Assembly (NCBI GenBank): GCA_008704415.1 | Contig: VXIS01000010.1 | Location: 1-64,000 of the forward strand | Source: Sphaerosporella brunnea | Lineage: Eukaryota > Ascomycota > Pezizomycetes > Pezizales > Pyronemataceae | DNA: 64,000 nt | Direction of reading: 5' to 3' | Part shown: one piece after another, positions 56,360 to 64,000 of the stretch | Position numbering within the stretch: position 1 is the first letter of the stretch | How the letters are laid out: each line of letters opens with the position of its first letter | Position numbers and translations under genes: made by a program | Notes under the pieces: model-generated | What the model was told of the DNA's origin: nothing | The model's database searches: none | Seen by the model: the letters and a program-made list of their open reading frames with translations, nothing else

Positions 56360-59300
56360 TGCGCGATTTCCGGGTCAATGAAACGCCTACAGCGCGACAA
56401 GCCAGGTCCCGGTCAACCGGTGCTACCACGCATTACCCGCACCGAGGCGGCGCTCCAGAAGCTGTTCTGGACCACGGAGGACCACTGGCTCCCGGCCACG
56501 TTGCCGACCAGGTAGCCAAGGACTCCGCGACGAGAAACCAAAACCCGTGAGAGCCTGGCAGGGCGATGCTGCAATCTGAGGCTCGATACGGCACCAACTG
56601 CCCCCTACTTGCTGTGCACTGGCAGAAGGAATGCTGGTTCTGCAGGGTGAGGGCAAAAGATTTACAACCAAAGTCGTCTGGATTGATAGTCGTCACAAGA
56701 AAAATGACCGCTTTGACCAGCGCCGACCGACAGACCAAGGCACTCAATGCCAGGCATTCAGACACCATTGGAAGCGTTGCAAAGCTGGCCCCAAATGCCG
56801 CATCTGCGACGATGCACACCCCACATCCAGTCATACCTGCCCGAAGTGCCCCACCAGAGCCCGATAATGCACTGACATCACCGCCAAATTTACAAACTGC
56901 CAGGGAACCCACAACCGCTCGACCAATACGGATTCAGCTTGTTGGGTGCCACCACCCGCGCCGACAAAACACCCGCGACCAAACGAAGCATTAATGTCGG
57001 GCAACAACTATGATATCAACACACTCCGCCTTATCTCCCACAACTGCAACCAAAACCACCACATTCTCGAATTCATTTTTCACACCGCCACCACCACTGC
57101 CGACATCCTCCTGATTCACGAACCAGGAACGCTAACCAATAACACATATCTTACCCACCCTGCCTTCGATCTCATCATACCTCCCCGCGATGGCAGGCCA
57201 ACAAACCAAACACTAGCGTGTACACCCTCGATCCAACTGACGATGGCTGTAACACCATAGTCAGACCAATCGACACGACTACAATACTAAACATATACAA
57301 CCAAAGAACCCGAGAAGCCCCACGAAAATACCCCATTCCACGATGCCTCCCTCACATCAACCTACCCAACCGCTGCATACTCACTAGCGATATGAATGCC
57401 CACCACATGGGGTGGAACTCCAACACGACAACCGCTCGACCCCATGAAGAACTCGTTCAGACTATGTACGACCGCCGGTACAACCTACTCAACGAATCCG
57501 CCATCACCAACCAAGCCCGGAAATGGGCTGTTGACAACACCACCCACGCCGGATCCGATGGTGAAGTCATCTGCTTATGACTCGGCTCCCCTCAAGCCCT
57601 CACAGTGGAATCCCAGTTGGCCCCTCAATATAACTGGAAGATTGCCGACTGAGACCTTTTCAACAGCACCCTATGCACCTTCACCAAGGCCAGCTCCAAC
57701 ACCTGGCGCCCTCTTTTCGACAACCCAACCCCTGCCAACCTTGACCGCTGGGCAAAAATCGTACGCGACCTTATCCTCCTGGCCATAGAAGTGGCTGTGC
57801 CTCCCTTCCAGCTCTCACCATATTCCAAACGGTGGTGGGACACCAACCTCCGAGAGGCTTGGAGAAGGATGACTCACAACATAGAGACTGGAAACGAACT
57901 CACCCCCGATCAGAAACACTTCACAAGGAATACAAAGCCCTTCACGACCAGTACTTCCGAGCCATCCGTGGCACCAAACGGACCTCATGGAATAGGTTTC
58001 TTTCTCATGCCCAAGGGAAAGACATCTTCCCGGGATACATACAAAACCTCGTTTGACCGCCGGCACATCCACCATCGCAGCCAACGACACCTTTGCCAAC
58101 ACCTTCGAAGCGAAAGCTGCACTCTTCCGCGCCACACTATTCCCGCCCCATCCTGCCGGTATTTAGGCAGCCGCACCAGAAGAGACCGCTCCGGCCAACC
58201 ACCAATACCTGCTTGGCCGACCACAGGGCCTACAACCCTGTGCAGCTGTGCCTCCTCCCCTCTCCTGGGTCACTTTCACCCCCACAGACTTCAAACAGGC
58301 TCTCTTGACGTCAGCGACCCGGAAAGCCTCTGGACCGGACAAGATACCTTCCTATGCCTGCAACAGGCATACCGAGCAATCCCGCAATACTCCAACGCCC
58401 TGTTCACCACCCTGGGAACTGCTGGATACCACCCTGTCCTGTGGCGTCAGGCCGTCACAGTGGCCATCCAGAAACCCAACAAAGCCGACTAGGCCTCGCC
58501 AAAATCGTACCGACCAATAATAGCGTTACTGGACTGCCTAGGCAAGCTATCTGAAAAGCTCATGCCTACCCGGCTTTCATACCTGTCTGAAACCCACAAC
58601 ATACTCCACGAGGATCAAATCGGGAGCCGCTGACAACGATCACCCATCGACGCCGCACTAGCTCTCACACATGACGTTGAGTCTTCGAAACGCCGAAAAG
58701 AGATCATTGCTGTCCTTGCTATACACGTGAGAGGAGCGTTTGACATTGCAACGAAAACCGGGCTGCTTGCGACAATGGGTCAGCTCGGAGTCCCATCGCC
58801 AGCAGTACCTTGGGCAAACACGTTCCTTTCCGAAGGTTCCACTGCCTTGTCCTTTCACGGAAAGAAGGAAGCACAGTCTTCGGTGCAAACCGGAATACAC
58901 CAGGGATCGCCAGCATTATCGATATTGTTCCTTCTATACCTTCGCCCATTGTTCGACAGACTGCAAGCCCGACATCCCCAGGTATGAACCCCCAGCTATA
59001 TCGATGATATAGCCCTGGTGGTCACCGGAAAGGACCGAGCACGAAATGCCAGAACACCTCCACTTCCACAACAAACGCAGCGATATGATCACAGACGCGG
59101 AATGTGTGACCGTGCCCAATGGCACGGTTTTCTCCCCTGGCACCAATGGCACCAGCACCGAAGGCGTCCGTTGTATTGCAATTTGGTTAGACCGGAAGCG
59201 TACGTTTCAACATCACATTAAGATGAAGAAAGGTGGTGGAAAACGTGCAGTAGGTGTGCATTCCCGTCTGACCAACACTGAACAAGGTCTCTCTCCCAAA

Positions 59301-61165
59301 GCCATAAGGCAACTATACATTGCGTGTGTGGTTGCTGCATGTGACTTTGTGGCAGAGATTTGGTGGAAACGACAGAAACCATCCTGCCGACGCTTCGACC
59401 TCCCACAGGACGTAGCCGTAAGGAAGATCCTTGGAGCCTTCCGCCCGACACCGACAGGTGCTTTCCTCAAGGACGCTGCAATCCCGTAGTACGCACGGAG
59501 GTTGCTTACCTTCGTTGCCCAACACCCCGTCCGGAATCGATGTCCAGCGACCTCTCCTCCAGTAAGATAGCCCGACCACGGTAACGAAGACAACAATGGT
59601 TCCCAGGGATGGGACGAGATACACAGCCCTGGCATGAAGTACCAATCCCGACCTATCGAAACCCTGGCCACCCTCACGAATTGCCGAGACGCAAACACGA
59701 CATTGAGGATTACTCGATCACAGCCTGTCCAGCGTGGAGGGAAACACTTTTCTCAACTCTCATCCCATCATGAACCAAGGAAGCAGCAGCCAAAGTACAA
59801 CACACCCCGCTCCCCACAACGCCGATAAGATCATCTGCTACTCCGATGGCTGCATCCTCTCACAACGGGTGGGAGCAGGAATTTTTATCGAAAGCCGACA
59901 CCGCAACCGCCCCCCTCTCGAGCCTGCCATTCCGATGGGCACTCAAATGGAAATGTATGATGCTGAGCGGCACGGCATCCTCCAAGCAGCAGAAAAATGC
60001 TGAAAATTCCTCGCTTGCCAACAGGACAACAAAGCCTGGATCTTCCCCGACAGCCAAGCCGCAGTGCCACGAGGTGTCTCGCTCACCGCGGCTCCGGGTC
60101 AGGACGTTGCCCAACGACTCGCCGATGTTGCAGATACTCTCCACAAACGCAATAATTCAGTGCACATGCAACGGGCACCAGGATACGTGGACCTCGCTGG
60201 AAACCAACGCCCCGACAACTTGCCACGCAGGCAACCAAGAAGACATCAACACCGGTCAAGACCTCGGTGTCTTACCTACGACGTGTGGTCAAGGCAAAAA
60301 GCAACACGGAGTGGCGCGAATTATGGGCGGCAATGCCCAGCAAGGGCCAGAACTACATCGCCACCTTTCGGACGAAACCGGATGTCATGCTCCTTGCCGA
60401 TGAGCGTGAACTAGTAGCCACTGTGACCCAGACGTGCACCAACGTTGGCTACTTCCGCCGCGACCTCGCGCGGCTACCCAACAGCGACATCGACGACCCC
60501 TTCTGCGGCTGCCCTAGTGCTCTGCACGCCGCCCCGACGGGACACGGGGCGCGACGGGGCGGCGACCGCCTCAATGGACCCGAACCTCCCCGCCCCGCCC
60601 TGGCCGCCCCGTCGACAACCCGGCCACCCGTATGTTACATAATGCCGGGTGTCTACCGGAGACGCACCGGCCCTCACTGCACCACATACATAGTGTCACC
60701 TCGCCGCCGCTCTGAGCTTCCCCGTGGCACCCCGATACACCCCGCCCAAACCCGATCCCCGGTGCACCCCGCCCTGCCCCGGACTACCCCGCCGCGCCGC
60801 GCCCGCCCGCGCCCCGAGCCGTCGCCGCATGCACAGCACTACGCTGCCCACAAAGGGTCCATCAGACTAGCCGACACCTGCGCTGAATGCCCCCTCTACT
60901 CTAAGCAGTGGGCAACCATGCGCAGAGCGTCGAAATGCGCGCCCGGAAGGAGGGGGATTCAGACAGTGCTCGACACTGGCCTGGAGGGGCAGCCTTGACC
61001 GACTTGCTCGAGTCCACCGGCATGCTCACGCGCCGGTGGATGCCCGGTCTCGACCGGGATAGTGGAGATGGACGGTCCGGGGATGAGGGGGGCCAGGTAG
61101 AAGACGGCGAGGCAGACGAACATGCCAGCGGGGACGATGAGTATGGCTGCGGCCCGTGCTAGGCA
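56360..61165 (+). mobile_element. Degenerate Tad-like LINE (non-LTR retrotransposon)
   Basis: The plus strand reads, in order: a gag-like zinc-knuckle region (56.72-56.87 kb, CRICDDAHPTSSHTCPKC), an endonuclease (from 56994: LRLISHNCNQN, then ADILLIHEPGT and ILTSDMNAHHMGWNS), a reverse transcriptase (58.24-59.03 kb: ATRKASGPDKIP, PKSYRPIIALLDCLGKLSEK, catalytic YIDDIALVV), RNase H (from 59.82 kb: ICYSDG, EMYDAERHGIL, FPDSQAAV) and a terminal zinc knuckle. Frameshifts and stops are frequent, among them TGA at 58985 before the catalytic motif and TGA after AAEKC, where Trp is expected. It cannot be active. A hAT MITE lies in its terminal knuckle at 60515-60841. The 5' limit is uncertain. Confidence 0.85.
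60515..60841. mobile_element. hAT MITE, family B (327 bases), inside the LINE
   Basis: The left end TAGTGCTCTGCACGCC and right end GCATGCACAGCACTA share the family B end with the 39084-42644 transposon, and the interior is the same GC-rich ACGGGG/CCCCGC word salad. The flanks GGCTGCCC (60507-60514) and CGCTGCCC (60842-60849) are an 8-base duplication with one mismatch. There is no coding capacity. It was probably mobilised by the family B transposase. Confidence 0.85.
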
Positions 61166-62935
61166 CATGGATCACGCAAGCCGATCAGGCGTGGGGAAGC
61201 TGGGTTTCTTTTTCTTGTGTTTCGGACCACAAGCGCTGAGAGAGAGGGCGCTCATCATGTTTCCACGAGTTTCATCAAGTGTATATCTCACGGGATAGGA
61301 GACGGTAATGCGGAGGAGCGGAGAGGCGAGGAGAGAGCGACGGATAATGTTTTTGCTTCCTTTCTTTCATTCTCATCTTTAGTCAATGCCCGACGGAGTT
61401 CATACCGTGTGATGAAATAAATCATCAAATAACAGAGAGTGCGCCGCGGAGGCTTAGGACCCGCAGCTTGAACCGGAAAACGATATCCCTATATAACCCA
61501 ATGCGGTTCACGAAATTTTCGTTCTTCCCTCGGCCGTGTTGCACGGCACACTATCGCGCATCACCGGATGCTGAACCCGGAGCCCGCAGCGGCGATGCGG
61601 GGCAACCTATCCTGACGGTTAGGTGAGACTCAGCGCGATGCGCCGAGAACGAGAACTCCAACTTGCATTGACAGTTATACGGACGAAACCAGACCAAACT
61701 GCGGCCGTCGAACCACCAACAATCATGCCGGTGGCATTGCCGCAGCAACAGGCGCCGTTCCCCCTGGCAACGGTGGCGCGGGCTTGTGGCCGCGCCTACC
61801 CGTTGCATCTATAGAGTTCAGGCTCACCGTTCTCTCACCCGCCAGCGGCAGCAGCCTGAGAGTCCCTCTGGTCATCATCAGCTGGTGTGGTCCTCATCGG
61901 CGGCACAATGCCGGACGTTTGAACCGCGCCGTAACATCGATACGGAAGTACCGGCTGCGCGTCCGGGTGGTCTATGGCTAGCCTCTGGGCTCAGTGCCCT
62001 CCTGTGGTGCGCTGTGCGATTCTCAAGCGTCTGGCAGTCCTCCTGCCGCGTTTCGGGTTGGGTTGGGTCACAGGGAATGGTTGACCGGTAGTGATGGGGA
62101 CAAGGTGTGGTGGCGGCAGTATAGGCCTGGAGAACCGAGTGCGCGTCGTCCGTCAAGAACCAACTGAGGACAGAGCGCACTTGATCATGAACGACGGCCT
62201 ACGAGCACCACGCACAACACGTGGAAGCTAATCGCCGACGAAGGCGCCGAGGAAATGGCTGCGATCGCTCCGGCGGTGGTGATTCGACCCCCGGCACCCG
62301 GCAGGAGGAGCGTCCGGCGCCAGGTAGGCTCGGCGATGGATGACGCAGCGATCATGCGAGCCCAGATCTGCGACTGCGGCTAACGTAATTGGAACGCCAC
62401 TCTGGCTATTATTGATGTCTGCATTCTGAAAACTGGGCGAGTATGATTGATACGGTGAATCTATTAGTGTGTGTCAATAACCTCCCTTTGCGCCGCCGGT
62501 GACGATCACCCTCGTTGAACGCCACCCACTCCGTTTGTGAAAGCCCGGTGGGGACCATGGTGTTGTCGAGTACCGGTCTGCTATTGCTGTGAGAACAGAG
62601 AACTCAACACCATATCTATCGGGTTCAACTGTAAGACACCGGGAGTCACAGTCAACCCACCTGTGCCGCACAGGTCCGAGCCGGTGACGCCCCACGCGGT
62701 TGGCCGCGCGAACGAGAAAACCAGCGGAAATCCTACGGACTATCCAATTCAACATCCAAAGCTCGCTACGACTGCGCGCGTCATGACCGTCACTCCACGC
62801 TGCAGCCGCGCTCGTGCGCCACGTTGTGGGGTAAACGCAATGCAGTGAGTTAATTAAGCACCCATAAGAGACTGGCTACGTGCACCGCGGCCTGTTCCTC
62901 TTCCACTGCTGGAACCGGTCCACGTCCCCGCGCCC
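61166..62935. other. No convincing gene
   Basis: No motif or element end recognised; open frames are short. Confidence 0.45.
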
Positions 62936-63432
62936 CAGTGTTCCTTGTTCAGCCGGACCAGTCCAGAGCGCAGACAGGGCCTGGATCAGTACAGTCCGCG
63001 AGATTGCTTGGGACCAGCAGCCCTTTGGAGTGGTATGGAATGGACCGATCCAGTCGACTGGATACTTCCAGCGCAGTAATGTATCACATATGGATTTTAT
63101 ATACGAACCGCCCGCAGAACTCTTTCAGGCTACTCAGCGGTGCCCAGATGGAGTTGCTGGATGCAGAGTGCATTTAGCATATCCTCAAGCTCTGTAATCT
63201 CGACATGGTTCGCGCTGATGGCCACATCTCGGTGCCAACCTTTCCGGCACTCCAAGGCGTTGACATCTTCGTCACGGAGCTGCCAACGAGTATCGTCAAT
63301 CGTGATCTCTGCGCTGCGGAAGACACGCTGTGGCTCGGTAGACAAGGCGGGTATTGACAAAAACTCCAGCGCCATTTTTGCGAGGTCTTTCCACTGAGGA
63401 TCAGCCTGTTTGCTCGCCAATTGTGCGATCAC
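62936..63432 (-). pseudogene. hAT transposase C-terminus with family D-like end
   Basis: On the minus strand 63432-63130 encodes the hAT dimerisation domain: KMALEFLSIPALSTEP, QRVFRSAEITIDDTRWQL and NALECRKGW. It is closest in the window to the remnant at 31212-31500. About 190 bases downstream of its stop a family D end, CAGTGTTCC at 62936, is followed by GGACCAGTCC words, so this is the 3' end of a family D element. The upstream part of the transposase is not seen, and no second end is found before the window stops. The copy is truncated. Confidence 0.75.
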
Positions 63433-63433
63433 A

Positions 63434-63620
63434 TCGGTTCGCTAGGACCGCACGCAATAGGACCATCCGCAATGATTCTGTGAACCTTCTTCAGGTGTTG
63501 AATCGCACTTTTCGCCCAACCAAGGGCAAATGTAACTGGGTGCTTTGAATTTGACGGGTCTCCACTCTGGGAGTCAGCACACACTGCCACGTCACGCAAG
63601 TGACTGACAAAGACTGCGGA
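63434..63620 (-). CDS. Short orphan coding fragment
   Basis: The minus strand has about 62 coherent codons (SAVFVSHLRDVAVCADS, then HPVTFALGWAKSAIQHLKKV) between a TAG near 63626 and a TGA near 63434. Composition is globular. I do not recognise the family. It abuts the hAT fragment on its left, so it may be an exon cut by the insertion. Confidence 0.3.
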
Positions 63621-63881
63621 ACCATATATCTATGGCATTTTCACCGGCCCTCACCCCAAATCAAAATCTCTTCCCCATTTTCATGCAGCCAGACGTGATT
63701 CGAGCAGGGCTGTTTCCCCGCTTGGAACACTCCGGGTATGGGTCCTTGGAATCTGCCGGGTTCCGCTCGGTTGCGTGTGAGAGTAGGTGTAGACATGCAA
63801 CCAGGGTGCGAGGATAACTGTGAGGAAACCTCGGTTTGGGAGCCGGTTGAATGCTGCGAGCTCTGGCAAATCTCGTCGCTG

Positions 63882-63930
63882 TGGAACTGCTGGGAACTGC
63901 TGGGAACTGCTGGGAATCGCTGGGAACTGC
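63882..63930 (+). repeat. Tandem repeat TGGGAACTGC, five copies
   Basis: The 10-base unit recurs five times with one variant copy (TGGGAATCGC). No gene is associated with it. Confidence 0.9.
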
Positions 63931-64000
63931 AAGACCTTACCCTGACTCAAGCGACTGCCGTGGCGACTGATTTAGAGTTTGTAGTGGGGGTCGAAACTGG

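Noticed and set aside
14..64000. Reassignment of UAG to glutamine
   Set aside because: The FunK1 and HNH genes end in TAG and the sequence after those stops is not coding-like.

Overview
This is a transposon-rich accessory region of a filamentous fungus, with GT-AG introns of about 40-90 bases. The evidence is fungus-restricted families (a FunK1 kinase, a fungal-type HNH nuclease), a threonine synthase fragment with its TATA box and intron, several fungal hAT families, a Tad-like LINE and a Helitron helicase remnant. I lean towards Basidiomycota (Agaricomycetes), but this is only an impression from family content and one LTR-like sequence. No bacterial-style operons, rRNA or CRISPR are present.

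Layout: 0-1.4 kb is a broken unknown gene split by a short hAT element. 4.8-8.6 kb holds an LTR-like piece, a decayed hAT, a LINE 3' end and a Helitron fragment. 9.2-15.5 kb holds orphan coding regions and an 80-base tandem repeat. 21.0-23.7 kb is an apparently intact FunK1 kinase gene. 26.4-33 kb is a graveyard of orphan gene families, four hAT insertions and a LINE 3' end. 33.3-38.7 kb holds two strange repeat arrays around a deaminase-like gene and an acidic gene. 39.1-42.6 kb is a complete, possibly autonomous hAT transposon. 42.8-45.2 kb is a scrambled threonine synthase 5' fragment, with promoter, directly upstream of an HNH nuclease gene. 48.4-48.9 kb is another hAT element. 54 kb is a tRNA-like unit. 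56.3-61.2 kb is a degenerate LINE with a hAT MITE inside it. 62.9-63.6 kb is a hAT C-terminal fragment.

The strongest results come from reading element ends. Five insertions have complementary ends and 8-base flanking duplications (three perfect, the others 7/8). In two cases removing the element restores the interrupted reading frame or zinc-knuckle motif. By conservation of ends the hATs fall into four families (A-D). Family B has an autonomous copy whose transposase reads through after three introns.

Most other genes here are orphans, and many show frame changes or in-frame stops. Some of these may be very short introns and others decay. I could not separate the two without transcripts, so exon limits for orphan genes are approximate.
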